Source: Variovorax paradoxus
Lineage (GTDB): Bacteria > Pseudomonadota > Gammaproteobacteria > Burkholderiales > Burkholderiaceae_C
Length of the DNA: 64,000 nucleotides
Direction: 5' to 3'
Assembly: GCF_030815975.1 (NCBI RefSeq)
Contig: NZ_JAUSXL010000002.1
Span: 1,178,001-1,242,000 of the forward strand
Below, one piece after another: positions 1-9,726 of the stretch (position 1 is its first letter; each line of letters begins with the position of its first letter). The notes under the pieces were generated by a model. That model made no database searches. It saw only the letters and a list, made by a program, of their open reading frames with translations, and was not told the origin of the DNA. A program made the position numbers and the translations under genes.

Positions 1-1388
1 GCAATGCCGGCTTCAACCTTGCGGACAGTCCGTACGTGCTGCCGCTGGATGCGGACAACCGGCTGCGGCCGAAATGCTGCGAGGAGCTGCGCCGCGCCAT
101 CCGCACCGAACGCGTGGCCTTCGCCTACCCGACCATCCAGCATTTCGGCGCGTCCAGCGCGATGCTCGGCGACGCCCGCTACGAGCCGCAGCGCTTCGTG
201 GCCGGCAACTACATCGATGCGATGGCGCTGGTCTCGAAGGAGGCGTGGGCGATCGTCGGCGGCTACAACCATGTTCGCCACGGCTGGGAGGACTTCGACT
301 TCTGGTGCCGGCTCGCAGAGCAGGGCCAGCGCGGCGTGCGGGAGCCGCAAACGCTCGCGGACTACCGCGTGCATGCGGGCTCGATGATCAAGGCCGAGAC
401 CACGGTTCCAGAGAACTACCGCCGGCTGATCGAGAACTTCAAGGCCCAGCACCCCTGGGTTTCGCTGATCGACGAGCGGCTTGCGCGCAAGCCGCCGGCC
501 CTGCAGGTGGCTCTCGGCGACGACGGCGCGAAGTCGCGGCTCCAGACGCTGCTGCCGATACTTCGCTGTCCGAAGACGGGACTCAAGCTCACGGCCGACG
601 CGGCAAGCGGCGCACTGGTGACCGTGGACGGCTGGAGGAGCTGGCCCGTCGTCCAGGGCCGGCCGGTTCTTTGCGAGGACATCGGCGAGCCCGAGGTGAA
701 GCCCGCCGAGCACGTCAGCAACGCGCTGCCGCCCGAAGCCCTGAAGCTCGCGAGGAGCACCAAGGGATGGGTGCTGAATCTCAGTGGCGGCGGCTCGCAG
801 GAAAAGCTCGACAACGTGGTCGAGGTCGAATACAGCCTGTTCAGGCACACGGACGTGGTCGCGGACGCCCACGTGCTGCCGTTCGACGACGAGGTCTTCG
901 ACGCCGCGATCGTCATGAACGCCTTCGAGCACTATCGCGAACCACAGAAGGTGGCGGCGGAACTGCTGCGGGTGCTCAAGCCCGGCGGCCGCATCCTGGT
1001 TCGCACCGCCTTCATGCAGCCGCTGCACGAGCGGCCGTGGCACTTCTTCAACTGCACCCGCTACGGGCTGGAGCAGTGGTTCCGCGAGTTCGAAGCCGAG
1101 CGCGTGCGGGTGTCGGAGAATTTCGCGCCCAGCCATGCCGTCAGCTGGCTCGCGTCGGAGTGCGAGCAGGCGCTGCGCGCCAACGTGTCCGACGAAGCCG
1201 CGGAGCGCTTCCGCGATGCCCCCACGGGCGAGCTGGTGGACCTGTGGCGCGATCCGTCGCTGCGCGGCACGCCGCTGTGGACCGATTTCGAGAAGCTGCC
1301 CCAGTCGGTGCAGGAGGTGGGCGCCGCGGGCTTCGAGTTCCTCGGCCGGAAACCCGCGGTTGCCAGGGTGGGCGCGAACGGCGGCTGA
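1..1388 (+). CDS. Glycosyltransferase family 2 / Trm112-like / SAM methyltransferase fusion (5' partial)
   Basis: The gene enters from the left edge; the open frame starts at base 3 and already encodes the end of a GT-A fold, with the metal-binding LPLDADN motif followed by GGYNHVRHGWEDFDFW, the usual GT2 acceptor-side segment. After about residue 170 there is a short Trm112-like segment (LRCPKTGLKL), then a class I SAM-dependent methyltransferase (DAHVLPFDDEVFDAAIVMNA, then LKPGGRILV). It probably adds and/or methylates a sugar during surface glycan assembly; the substrate is not evident. The stop lies in a 7-bp hairpin shared with the convergent argB stop. The true N-terminus lies outside the window. 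Confidence 0.85.
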   Translation, partial: NAGFNLADSPYVLPLDADNRLRPKCCEELRRAIRTERVAFAYPTIQHFGASSAMLGDARYEPQRFVAGNYIDAMALVSKEAWAIVGGYNHVRHGWEDFDFWCRLAEQGQRGVREPQTLADYRVHAGSMIKAETTVPENYRRLIENFKAQHPWVSLIDERLARKPPALQVALGDDGAKSRLQTLLPILRCPKTGLKLTADAASGALVTVDGWRSWPVVQGRPVLCEDIGEPEVKPAEHVSNALPPEALKLARSTKGWVLNLSGGGSQEKLDNVVEVEYSLFRHTDVVADAHVLPFDDEVFDAAIVMNAFEHYREPQKVAAELLRVLKPGGRILVRTAFMQPLHERPWHFFNCTRYGLEQWFREFEAERVRVSENFAPSHAVSWLASECEQALRANVSDEAAERFRDAPTGELVDLWRDPSLRGTPLWTDFEKLPQSVQEVGAAGFEFLGRKPAVARVGANGG

Positions 1389-1405
1389 GGCTGCTGCGGC
1401 CTCAG
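1385..1405. terminator. Candidate bidirectional terminator hairpin
   Basis: CTGAGGC at 1385-1391 and GCCTCAG at 1399-1405 form perfect 7-bp arms around a 7-base loop. The arms cover the stop codons of the two convergent genes. There is no clear T-tract, so intrinsic termination is only a possibility. Confidence 0.4.
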
Positions 1406-2295
1406 CGCGCGCGGATCATCGTGCCGTAGGCCTGGTCGGTCAGGATCTCGAGCAGCATGGCGTGCGGCACGCGGCCATCGATGATGTGCACCGCGTTCAC
1501 GCCGCTCTTGGCCGCATCGAGCGCGCCCTCGATCTTGGGCAGCATGCCGCCCGAGATGGTGCCGTCGGCAAACAGCTCGTCGATCTCGCGCGCGCTCAGG
1601 TTGGTGAGCAGCTTGCCGTCCTTGTCGAGCACGCCGGGCGTGTTGGTCAGGAGCATGAGCTTCTCGGCCTTGAGCACGGTGGCGAGCTTGCCGGCGACGA
1701 CGTCGGCGTTGATGTTGTAGCTCTCGTTCTCCTCGCCGAAGCCGATCGGGCTGACCACCGGAATGAAGGCGTCGTCCTGCAGCGCCTTCACCACGCTGGG
1801 GTCGATGGAGACGATGTCGCCGACCTGGCCCACGTCGTGGTGCAGGTTCGGATCGGTGCGGTCCGCCATCTTGAGCTTCTGCGCGCGGATCATGCCGCCG
1901 TCGCGCCCGGTCAGGCCCACGGCCTTGCCGCCGGCCTGGTTGATCAGGCCCACGATGTCCTGCTGCACCTCGCCGGCCAGCACCCATTCGACCACCTCCA
2001 TGGTTTCGGCGTCGGTCACGCGCATGCCCTGGATGAAGCTGCCCTTCTTGCCCAGGCGGTTGAGCGCCGCCTCGATCTGCGGGCCGCCGCCATGCACCAC
2101 GACCGGGTTCATGCCGACCAGCTTCAGCAGCACCACGTCTTCGGCGAAGTCGGCCTGCAGCGCCGGATCGGTCATGGCATTGCCGCCGTACTTGATGACG
2201 ATGGTCTTGCCGTGGAACTTGCGGATGTACGGCAGCGCCTGGGCCAGGATCTCGGCCTTGTCGCGCGGGGGAATGTTGAGGACGGGATCGGTCAT
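1402..2295 (-). CDS. argB: Acetylglutamate kinase
   Basis: This is the cytoplasmic kinase that phosphorylates N-acetyl-L-glutamate in the second step of arginine biosynthesis. The 297-residue product has the family's usual length. Visible motifs are the N-terminal [10 protein letters not shown] nucleotide-binding strand, [10 protein letters not shown] and [10 protein letters not shown], the substrate-binding [12 protein letters not shown], and the C-terminal [18 protein letters not shown] segment (here [10 protein letters not shown]). It lies 64 bp downstream of the WecA-like gene on the same strand and may share its transcript. It is a housekeeping gene inside a glycan locus, with no sign of disruption. 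Confidence 0.97.
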   Translation of the reverse strand: MTDPVLNIPPRDKAEILAQALPYIRKFHGKTIVIKYGGNAMTDPALQADFAEDVVLLKLVGMNPVVVHGGGPQIEAALNRLGKKGSFIQGMRVTDAETMEVVEWVLAGEVQQDIVGLINQAGGKAVGLTGRDGGMIRAQKLKMADRTDPNLHHDVGQVGDIVSIDPSVVKALQDDAFIPVVSPIGFGEENESYNINADVVAGKLATVLKAEKLMLLTNTPGVLDKDGKLLTNLSAREIDELFADGTISGGMLPKIEGALDAAKSGVNAVHIIDGRVPHAMLLEILTDQAYGTMIRAR

Positions 2296-2359
2296 GGGCG
2301 GGCGGGCTCCAGAACGTTGAGGACGATGGAAGGAAAAAATTCTTGCGGCAAGGACGCCG

Positions 2360-3457
2360 TCACGGGCGCAGCCAGCGCGGCACCTTGAAGCGCACGATCA
2401 TCAGGTAGGCGCCCACATAGGTCGTGACGAACAGCAGGCAGAACAGCATCAGCACGATGGTGTTGTTCCAGAACAGCACGGCCGGCACCACCGACAGCGC
2501 GGCAAACATCCAGAGGTATGGAGAGGTCCGGTTGTTGCGGGCGAGCAATTGGCGCGCCTCGTCGTCCGCGAACGCCACGCGCACGATGCGCCGGAAGATC
2601 AGCTGGTGGAAGTGCAGCGCGTCGGCAGTGCCGGGCGACTGCCCCCGCGCGAGCTTGCGGTAGATGGAGAACAGCGTCTCCCACACCGGGTAGATCAGCA
2701 GCAGCATCGGGAACCACGGCGAAACCACGCGGTGCCGCTGGACCAGCGTCACGCAGGCCACGGCAATCACCATGCCCCACACGTAGGCGCCGCCGTCGCC
2801 CGCAAAGATCTTGCCGCGCGGATAGTTCCAGATCAGAAAACCGATGGTGGCGCCGACCAGGCACACCATCATGGCCGCGAGTTGGCGATCGCCCACCTGC
2901 AGGGCCACGTGCGAGATGGCAAGGCAGACCAGCACCGCCACCGTGCCGGCCAGCCCGTTGTAGCCGTCGATGATGTTGAAGGCATGGGGCAGCCCGCCGA
3001 TGGCCAGGGCCGCGAACAGCACGGCGCCGTACGGCACCATGGCCAGCCAGCCGTCGACCGCCTCGATGCCGGTGCGCGACAGGCCCAGGCCCAGCACCCA
3101 GCACGCCAGCAGGGCGGAGCCGATGGTCAGCGCCAGCCGCCAGCGCACCTTGACGTTCTGCGTCACGTCTTCGACGATGCCGCCGAGGACCGCCGGCGCA
3201 ATGCACAGCAGCGTGAGCGCCGACGTCTTGATCGGCCACGACACGTTGAACGGGTCGGTGCCGGTGATGCCGGAGGCCAGCCATGCCACCCCCATGCCGA
3301 GCATGATGCCCGCCCCTCCGAGCCGCGGCACGTGGCCCTTGTGGAAGCGCTGGGGCATGTCCGCGCCATAGAGCCGGGCGTGCCTGCGCGCGCGGCGCAT
3401 GAACAGCTGGACCCCGAAGGCGGAGACGAAGAAACTGATGACGATCAGAGCAATCAT
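2360..3457 (-). CDS. MraY/WecA/WbpL-family polyprenyl-phosphate glycosyl-1-phosphate transferase (GT4 superfamily)
   Basis: This is an integral membrane enzyme expected to start polysaccharide synthesis by moving a sugar-1-phosphate from a UDP-sugar to undecaprenyl phosphate at the inner membrane. The start at 3457 opens with a hydrophobic helix ([17 protein letters not shown]) and gives 365 residues. Family signatures are PRLGGAGI near residue 50, the catalytic-loop motif [22 protein letters not shown], and the cytoplasmic HFHQLIFRR. The frame stays open far upstream of 3457, but that part overlaps real genes on the other strand and is not coding. Its role in starting the glycan made from this locus resembles WbpL; that is inference. 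Confidence 0.9.
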   Translation of the reverse strand: MIALIVISFFVSAFGVQLFMRRARRHARLYGADMPQRFHKGHVPRLGGAGIMLGMGVAWLASGITGTDPFNVSWPIKTSALTLLCIAPAVLGGIVEDVTQNVKVRWRLALTIGSALLACWVLGLGLSRTGIEAVDGWLAMVPYGAVLFAALAIGGLPHAFNIIDGYNGLAGTVAVLVCLAISHVALQVGDRQLAAMMVCLVGATIGFLIWNYPRGKIFAGDGGAYVWGMVIAVACVTLVQRHRVVSPWFPMLLLIYPVWETLFSIYRKLARGQSPGTADALHFHQLIFRRIVRVAFADDEARQLLARNNRTSPYLWMFAALSVVPAVLFWNNTIVLMLFCLLFVTTYVGAYLMIVRFKVPRWLRP

Positions 3458-3502
3458 GTGTGGGTGTTGGGGAACCCTAGAATTCCCGAGCGAAATTAGA
3501 CC

Positions 3503-4261
3503 ATGCCAGCGCCCCCTTCCCCTTCTACCCCCCCGATCACCATTTCGATCGTCAGCCACGGCCAGCTCGCGCTGGTGCGCCCGCTGCTCGATCAACTGGA
3601 CCGTTTCTGCCGCAATTCGACCGCCAAGGTCGTGCTCACGCTGAACATCCCCGAACCCGACGTGCTGGCCGGCCTGGAATGGGGGTTTGCGGTCGAGCGG
3701 ATCGAAAACGCCAGCCCCAAGGGCTTTGGCGCCAACCACAACCAGGCCTTCGGGCGCTGCGATACGCCGTGGTTCCTGGTGCTCAACCCCGACATCCGCC
3801 TCGACGGCGACGTGCTGGCGCCGCTGATGGCCCAGGCCGCGCCCGACGCCGGCCTGCTGACGCCGCGCATCCTCGAACCGGGCCAAAGCACCCCCGAGCA
3901 GCACCGCGCCATCATCACGCCGCTCGAGATCCTCACACGCCGCAAGCCGGGGTATGTGCGCCCGACGGTGCCGGACTGGATTCCGGGCCTGTTCATGCTG
4001 TTTCGCAGCCAGGCCTACCGCCAGATCGGGGGCTTCGACGAGCGCTTCTTCATGTACGGCGAAGACTTCGACATCTGCGCCCGGACCCGGCTCGCGGGCT
4101 GGAAGCTGCAGGTGGGGGAAGACCTGCTCGCGCGCCACGAGGCCCAGCGCGCCAGCCGCAGCAGCAGGAAGCACCTCTACTGGCACGTGACCAGCCTGCT
4201 CAAGGTGTGGAGCTCGGGCGCTTTCTGGCGCTATCTGCGAGCCCGATCCGGCGGGGCCTGA
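3503..4261 (+). CDS. Glycosyltransferase family 2
   Basis: This cytoplasmic GT-A enzyme resembles rhamnosyltransferases. The 252-residue product begins with a short proline-rich tail, then TISIVSHGQ, the nucleotide-binding strand of the fold. The DxD-like motif sits in LVLNPDIRL and the catalytic/acceptor segment in GGFDERFFMYGEDFDIC. It starts 45 bp from the divergent WecA-like gene, so the two probably share a promoter region, and it is followed 84 bp later by the acyltransferase. Donor and acceptor sugars cannot be read from sequence. Confidence 0.9.
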   Translation: MPAPPSPSTPPITISIVSHGQLALVRPLLDQLDRFCRNSTAKVVLTLNIPEPDVLAGLEWGFAVERIENASPKGFGANHNQAFGRCDTPWFLVLNPDIRLDGDVLAPLMAQAAPDAGLLTPRILEPGQSTPEQHRAIITPLEILTRRKPGYVRPTVPDWIPGLFMLFRSQAYRQIGGFDERFFMYGEDFDICARTRLAGWKLQVGEDLLARHEAQRASRSSRKHLYWHVTSLLKVWSSGAFWRYLRARSGGA

Positions 4262-4345
4262 AAAAGGACGCGCTTGCGTTTGCGAAGACAATCCGGGGCC
4301 GGAAAGCCAGACACCCGCAGGCGCTTCCCCTCCCCTACGACGACG

Positions 4346-6364
4346 ATGACGACCACGAGCAGCCCGACAGCCCCGCAGGAACACGCCCACCTGCTCCATC
4401 CCAAGTACCGACCCGACATCGACGGCCTGCGCGCCGTCGCCGTGCTTTCGGTGCTCGGCTACCACGCGTTTCCGCAGTGGATCAAGGGCGGCTTCATCGG
4501 GGTCGACATCTTCTTCGTCATCTCGGGCTTCCTGATCACCACCATCATCCTGGGCAGCTTCGAGGGCGACGGGTTCAGCTACCGCGAGTTCTACGCCCGG
4601 CGCGTGAAGCGCATCTTTCCGGCGCTGGCGCTGGTGCTGGCGGCCACCTTTGCCTTCGGCTGGTATGCGCTGCTGCCGCACGAATGGGAGCAGCTCGGCA
4701 AGCACGTGGCCGCGGGTGCGGGCTTCGTCTCGAACTTCGCCTTCTGGAGCGAGGCCGGCTACTTCGACAACGCGGCCGAGACCAAGCCGCTGCTGCACCT
4801 GTGGTCGCTGGGCATCGAGGAGCAGTTCTACATCTTCTGGCCCGTGCTGATCGGCCTGGCCTGGAAGCGCAAGTGGCGCGTGCTCGCGGTGGTGGGCACG
4901 GTGGCGGCCATGTCGTTCCTGCTCAATGTCACGACCATCCACAGCCACCGCACGGCGGCGTTCTATTCGCCGCTTTCGCGCTTCTGGGAGCTGATGATCG
5001 GCGGCATGCTGGCGTACATGCGGCTGCACCGGCCGCTGCCCAAGCCGGGCTGGGGGCGCCATGCGCAGTCGATCGCCGGGCTGGCGCTGATCGGCCTCGG
5101 CCTCGCATTCATCCGCAGCGACAAGGCGTTTCCGGGGTTCTGGGCCATCCTGCCCACGCTGGGCGCGTTCTATTGCATTGCGGCCGGCCCGACCGGCGTG
5201 CTCAACCGCTACGTGCTCGCCTCGAAGCCGATGGTGTGGGTCGGCCTGATCAGCTATCCGCTCTATCTCTGGCACTGGCCGCTGCTGGTGTTCGCGCGCA
5301 TCGTGGAAGGCGGCCTGCCATCCGAAGGCCTGCGTGCCCTTCTGCTGGCGACAGCGGTTCTGCTGGCCTGGATCACCTACCGATTTGTCGAACGCCCGGC
5401 ACGAGTCTCGTCGGCGCCGCGCATGGCGCGCACGCTCGGCGCAGCCGTGGCCTGCTTGGCTGTGCTCGGTGTCTTCGCCCTGACGAGCCGGCTCACAGGC
5501 CGCCTGGATGACACTTACTTCGACACGGTCGAGGCGGCACGGAAGAACTGGGTGTACGGGGACGGCCTCACCCCGGCAAAACTGAAAAGCGGACAGACCG
5601 TCTTTCGGGTCGGCTCCGGCAAGGAGCGTGTCTTGATCATGGGCGACAGCCACGTCGAGCAATATGGGATCCGTGCCGCACAACTGGCGAAGGATCCAGC
5701 GCAGCAGATGAACTCGATCACGTTCGCAACCGCACCCGGATGTCCGTTCGTTCCGGGGATTTTTCGCGACGCCACGCCGGGCTGCGACGAGTTGCGAACG
5801 GCCTTCATCGACTACGCCTTGACCGACGATGTCGACACCATCGTCATCGGGGGATGCTGGAACTGCTATTTCATCGATCAGGCCCAGCCGGCCACGGGCC
5901 CCCTCAGCGAGGAAGGGTTCTACTTCCGCGCAGGCCCACAAAAACTTCTCTTCCGCGAAGGCAGCGGGGTGGACGCATCGCTGGCCTCGTTGGAGATTCT
6001 GCTGAAACGCATCGCTTCCAGGAAGAAGGTCTACCTGCTGCTGGACAACCCGATCGGGCTGGAATACAGCCCCGAGCATCTGATCAGCGGCCACCGGCTC
6101 GGCACCATGCACGTCGGGCGGATGACACCTCGCATTGCGCTTCGCACAACGCAGAACGACCTCAACCGGCGCATGGCCGAGATCGCCGTCCGCAGCGGTG
6201 CAGCGACTGTTGATCCGCTGCCTTTCCTGTGCCCCGAGAATCAATGCGTCCGGGCACTGCCCGACGGGACGCCGGTGTACAAAGATCGTGACCATTTTCG
6301 ATCGGACTACGCTCGGACAGTGCCCTACCTCGACGACATCCTGCTCGAGGGCCACGGCCTATGA
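4346..6364 (+). CDS. Acyltransferase-3 family O-acyltransferase with C-terminal SGNH domain (OatA/OafA-like)
   Basis: This membrane protein probably O-acetylates the polysaccharide or lipid-linked intermediate. From the ATG at 4346 it has 672 residues. The N-terminal half carries the acyltransferase-3 signature YRPDIDGLRAVAVL, the catalytic histidine in GYHAF, then GVDIFFVISGFL and multiple hydrophobic helices. The C-terminal half is a periplasmic SGNH hydrolase-type domain with GDSHVEQYG (nucleophile Ser) and the DRDHFRSDYA block holding the Asp-x-x-His pair. An upstream in-frame ATG at 4274 would add 24 basic residues with no family counterpart, so 4346 is preferred. Confidence 0.9.
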   Translation: MTTTSSPTAPQEHAHLLHPKYRPDIDGLRAVAVLSVLGYHAFPQWIKGGFIGVDIFFVISGFLITTIILGSFEGDGFSYREFYARRVKRIFPALALVLAATFAFGWYALLPHEWEQLGKHVAAGAGFVSNFAFWSEAGYFDNAAETKPLLHLWSLGIEEQFYIFWPVLIGLAWKRKWRVLAVVGTVAAMSFLLNVTTIHSHRTAAFYSPLSRFWELMIGGMLAYMRLHRPLPKPGWGRHAQSIAGLALIGLGLAFIRSDKAFPGFWAILPTLGAFYCIAAGPTGVLNRYVLASKPMVWVGLISYPLYLWHWPLLVFARIVEGGLPSEGLRALLLATAVLLAWITYRFVERPARVSSAPRMARTLGAAVACLAVLGVFALTSRLTGRLDDTYFDTVEAARKNWVYGDGLTPAKLKSGQTVFRVGSGKERVLIMGDSHVEQYGIRAAQLAKDPAQQMNSITFATAPGCPFVPGIFRDATPGCDELRTAFIDYALTDDVDTIVIGGCWNCYFIDQAQPATGPLSEEGFYFRAGPQKLLFREGSGVDASLASLEILLKRIASRKKVYLLLDNPIGLEYSPEHLISGHRLGTMHVGRMTPRIALRTTQNDLNRRMAEIAVRSGAATVDPLPFLCPENQCVRALPDGTPVYKDRDHFRSDYARTVPYLDDILLEGHGL

Positions 6365-6400
6365 AGGCCAGGCCGGCCGCTCAGCTCGCCCCGACGACGC

Positions 6401-6428
6401 CAGGCGCCATCAGTCGAGCAGGCGCCTG
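6401..6428. terminator. Candidate terminator hairpin between convergent genes
   Basis: CAGGCGCC at 6401-6408 and GGCGCCTG at 6421-6428 are perfect 8-bp arms with a 12-base loop. They lie just past the acyltransferase and cover the stop of the convergent GT2. No strong T-run follows, so the assignment is tentative. Confidence 0.35.
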
Positions 6429-7453
6429 ACCGCGCGAAGCCCTGGCAGCTTGGTCAGGGAGCCGATCCCTGCGACCATGGAAGGCGATACGTGGCGCAGC
6501 AGGAAGATGGTGATGCGCAGCTTGAGCTTCGACTTGGTTTGCACCGACGGACTCGCGAAGATCACCGCGGCGTACTGGATCAGGATGTCGAGCATCTCGG
6601 CGCGATACTGGCTGTCGTGCTTGGCCGAATCAATTGCATGATCCACGAAGTACGACTGGAATCTCGGCACCAGGTAGTCACGCAGGTAGAACAGCGACCG
6701 CCGCGGTTCATCCGGAAAGGCCGCAACCAACTTCATGAAATACCTGAAGCGGCTGCGAACCATGCGGATGCCGAACGAGGTGCTCGCGGTGTGGATGCAC
6801 CAGACCGTCACGGCCCGATCGACGAAATGGTTGGTGTAGCCTTTCCTGAAGATCCTCAGAAAAAGATCATCGTCTTCATACCCCGTGAACTGCGGATCGA
6901 ACCCCCCGACAGCATCGAAGGCGGTTCGGCTGATCAGGCTGGCCGATGGCAGGACGAACATGTCGTGGCGCAGCAGGTCGAAGAGATCCGTTTTGGGGTG
7001 CGACTTGGCGCCCAGCTTGACCACGCCGGTCCGGATCACATTGGCGTCCGCATCGGCCTCGTAGAGATCCGCATAGACAAAGCCGAACCGCGCCTCGTTA
7101 GCGGGAATCGCTTCGACCAGGATCTCGATGTGGTTAGGCAGATAAAAATCATCCTGATCCAGAAAGCAGATGTAGTTCGCGCTCGATGCCTTCACGCCCG
7201 CGTTTCTGGCCGACCCTTGTCCGCCGTTCTCCTTGTCGACGATGCGAAACGGATAGCGCTCAGCCAAGAGGCCCAGCGCCAATCGCTCTTCGGGCGACGA
7301 GCCGTCGTTGACGACAACGACTTCGTCCGCCGCAACGGTCTGCTCGAACACGCTCCGCACGGCCCTTTCGATGAAGCTCGCACCGTCGTAGAAAGGAATG
7401 ATCACGACGACGGTTGGGTCCGGAGGATTGAAGCGACGGGTAACAGGGTTCAT
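6410..7453 (-). CDS. Glycosyltransferase family 2
   Basis: This 347-residue GT-A enzyme has the standard N-terminal layout: VVVIIPFYDGASFIERAV, the VVVNDGSS motif, GGQGSARNAGV, and the metal-binding FLDQDDFY. A GGFDPQFTGYEDDDLFLR block supplies the likely catalytic acid. The C-terminal 120 residues are basic and helical with no clear membrane span. It is the last gene of the leftward GT block that starts at 11064, 51 bp after a decayed GT2. It probably adds a sugar to a lipid-linked surface glycan; specificity is unknown. Confidence 0.9.
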   Translation of the reverse strand: MNPVTRRFNPPDPTVVVIIPFYDGASFIERAVRSVFEQTVAADEVVVVNDGSSPEERLALGLLAERYPFRIVDKENGGQGSARNAGVKASSANYICFLDQDDFYLPNHIEILVEAIPANEARFGFVYADLYEADADANVIRTGVVKLGAKSHPKTDLFDLLRHDMFVLPSASLISRTAFDAVGGFDPQFTGYEDDDLFLRIFRKGYTNHFVDRAVTVWCIHTASTSFGIRMVRSRFRYFMKLVAAFPDEPRRSLFYLRDYLVPRFQSYFVDHAIDSAKHDSQYRAEMLDILIQYAAVIFASPSVQTKSKLKLRITIFLLRHVSPSMVAGIGSLTKLPGLRAVRRLLD

Positions 7454-7504
7454 GCAGGTCTTTTTTTTGGGAAGGCACGGACAGGGGTGCGACGAACCCC
7501 GGGG

Positions 7505-7813
7505 CTACACTGCCTCGAACAGGTCGCGCACGACGCCGCGGACGCCACGGCCGAACTTTTGGTAGCGGCCGGGCACCGCCTCGCGCAATACCGGCACGCA
7601 GCGCGCCAGGCGCGATTGCGGTAGCGCGGCCCGGAAGCGCTGATACACCAGCTTGTCGCGCGCCTTGTGTATGGTATCCGGTGCAACACGGTCGGACTTG
7701 CGGGCAGATGCTGCGCACCTGCTCGCGCACGAAGCGCACGCCGTTCCAGGTGCACAGCGCGACGGAAACAAAGGGGGCGTTGGCGCGGCGGCGGCGTTCG
7801 GGCCTGCTGTCAT
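7505..7813 (-). pseudogene. Decayed GT2 gene with internal deletion (paralogue of the gene at 10060-11064)
   Basis: The ATG at 7813 overlaps the stop of the upstream GT gene (ATGA), so this was once a translationally coupled gene. One frame encodes a GT2 N-terminus (VSVALCTWNG, then REQVRSICPQ). It is out of frame with the ATG, which fits loss of one C in a C-run. Directly afterwards another frame gives the C-terminal end (YQRFRAALPQSRLARCVP, then KFGRGVRGVVRDLFEAV), nearly identical to the last 55 residues of the GT2 at 10060-11064. About 245 codons in between are missing, including the whole metal-binding part. It is almost certainly non-functional. Confidence 0.8.
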
Positions 7814-9726
7814 GTCGAAGGGGGGAGCCAAGGGTTTCGAGGCGGCCAAGCGTAGCTGAAATCCTCGGCGGCGAGGCTCAGGTTGGGGTTGTAGGCGGGG
7901 TCGGCCGTCAGCAGCGCGCCCCAGCGCCGGCGCATAAACTGCTCTTCACGAAGAAAGCGCTGCAGCGCCGGCCCGGCGAAATCCGAGACACGCGTCGCTG
8001 ATTCGTGATGGAACAGTTCGGCCTCGGGCGTCCAGACATTGCGGTAACCGGCTTCGCGAAGGCGCAGGCAGAAGTCGATATCGTTGAAGGCCACCGTGAG
8101 GTGTTCCTCGTCGAGTCCCCCCAGTTCGTCGTAGAGGCGCTTGCGCACGACGAGGCACGCGGCCGTCACGGCGGAAAAGCTTTGCGTCAGCGCCGCGCGG
8201 CCGAAGTAGCCCGGCTCGCCCTGCCGTAGCCCGCGGTGCGCATGGTTGGCCACGCCGCCGCGGTAGCCCAGCACCACGCCGCCATGCTGCAGCGTGCGGT
8301 CGGGATACCAAAGGCGCGCGCCAACTGCTCCGACGCCGGGCTGAAGCGCGATGCCGACCATGTCGACCAGCCATTCTGGCGCGATGACCTCGATGTCATT
8401 GTTGACGAGCCCGAGGAACTCGCCCCGCGCGATCGCGGCGGCCCGGTTGTTGAGCGCGGAGTAGTTGAATGGGCCGTCGTCGCGCAGCACGCGCACGTCG
8501 GGACGCCGCGCAAGTGCGTCGAAGTAGCGCAGCGCCTCGGGGTCGTCGGATCCGTTGTCGACCAGGATGATCTCGAATCGCGGATACGCCGTCTTCGCCA
8601 GGATGCTTTCGATGCATTGCCGCACCAGCGCCAACGCATTGCGGGTGGGAATGATCAACGACACCAACGGCGCGTCGGCCGGCAGCGCGTAACGCACCTT
8701 GAAGCCGAAGGAAACGCGCTGCACCGCGCCGGCCACGCCGCAGCGTGCCAGGTGGGCCTGCAGCGCCTGCTCGCCGCCTGCCGGTGCACCATCGGACAGA
8801 TCGGCATGCCCGTTGTCCGCCGCCGCCACGTGCCGGTGATAGAGCACCTGCGGCACGTGCGCGATCTGCGCCGGCGCGAGCCGTTCGACGCAGCGCAGCA
8901 CGAGGTCATAGGGTGCCGCTTCGCCACAGGCCGCGTCCAGTCCACCCACCTCTCGCACCAGCCGCGCGTCATGGACCGCCAGCCGCGACATGAAGTCTTG
9001 CGAGCGCAGCAGATCGAGGTTCCAGTCGGGCTTGAACCAACCCGCGGATCGCTGTCCGTGGGCGTCGACGCGGTCTTCGTCGGAATAGACCAGACGCACC
9101 TGCGGCTCAGAAACCAGCGCCTCGGCGACACGCAAGAGCGCATCGGGTGCGAGGGCATCGCGCGCGTCCAGCAGCGCCAGCCAAGGGGTTGCGACGCTCG
9201 CGATCGCCTGCGGCAACGGCGCTTCACAATATGCGATGCGCGCGTCTTCAGCGGCAAGTCGCATCGCCGACCCGTGGAGACCGGTACGCTGGCCTGGCGC
9301 GGCCACGAGGTGCAGCGTCCAGTTCGGATGCACCTGCTGGCGAACCGACGCGACGGCGCGGGCGAACTGCTCGCCTGTGCCAGCATCGAGCGGCATGAGG
9401 ACGGTGAACGTCATGGCTTCGGCGCGTACGCGGGCCGCCGCATCGGTCAGGCGCCACCAGCCGGTCGCGGCAGGCTGGCCGTAGCGCCGGATCCATTCGC
9501 GATACCGGAAGCGATCGGGGCCTTGCGGATCGGTCAGCAACGGAGGCCCCTCGCCCCGCTGCAGGGCGCGTGCCGCGCGCACGAAACCGCCAAGCCCCGA
9601 TTCGCGCAGAACCGGGAATGCGCCCCGCACCAAGGTGGCGCCGATGCCACGGCCCCGGGCGATGGCGCCGCGCACCTTGCCCAGGATGCTGGCGATCCGG
9701 CGCCGCATGGCCAGACCAGTTGTCAT
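7810..9726 (-). CDS. Tandem-domain glycosyltransferase family 2 protein
   Basis: This 638-residue protein has two GT-A-like domains. The first (from about residue 105, FTVLMPLDAG) is diverged: the usual MDHDD metal site reads LDARD, though VYSDEDRVD and FKPDWNLDLL are kept. The second (PLVSLIIPTRNALALVRQC onward) is canonical, with VDNGSDD, GLVNNDIEV and the FNDIDFCLRLREAGYRNVWT block. It is closely related to the C-terminal 550 residues of the 1023-residue protein at 25980-29051, including the RESGLGG lead-in, but lacks that protein's methyltransferase. It probably extends or decorates the glycan. The start at 9726 is followed by another ATG six codons in. Confidence 0.88.
   Translation of the reverse strand: MTTGLAMRRRIASILGKVRGAIARGRGIGATLVRGAFPVLRESGLGGFVRAARALQRGEGPPLLTDPQGPDRFRYREWIRRYGQPAATGWWRLTDAAARVRAEAMTFTVLMPLDAGTGEQFARAVASVRQQVHPNWTLHLVAAPGQRTGLHGSAMRLAAEDARIAYCEAPLPQAIASVATPWLALLDARDALAPDALLRVAEALVSEPQVRLVYSDEDRVDAHGQRSAGWFKPDWNLDLLRSQDFMSRLAVHDARLVREVGGLDAACGEAAPYDLVLRCVERLAPAQIAHVPQVLYHRHVAAADNGHADLSDGAPAGGEQALQAHLARCGVAGAVQRVSFGFKVRYALPADAPLVSLIIPTRNALALVRQCIESILAKTAYPRFEIILVDNGSDDPEALRYFDALARRPDVRVLRDDGPFNYSALNNRAAAIARGEFLGLVNNDIEVIAPEWLVDMVGIALQPGVGAVGARLWYPDRTLQHGGVVLGYRGGVANHAHRGLRQGEPGYFGRAALTQSFSAVTAACLVVRKRLYDELGGLDEEHLTVAFNDIDFCLRLREAGYRNVWTPEAELFHHESATRVSDFAGPALQRFLREEQFMRRRWGALLTADPAYNPNLSLAAEDFSYAWPPRNPWLPPST

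Noticed and set aside
3458..6355. Upstream extension of the WecA-like open frame to about 1331 residues on the minus strand
   Set aside because: The extension has no membrane or family features and lies opposite two well-supported plus-strand genes; it is open only because of high GC. The WecA-like protein starts at 3457.
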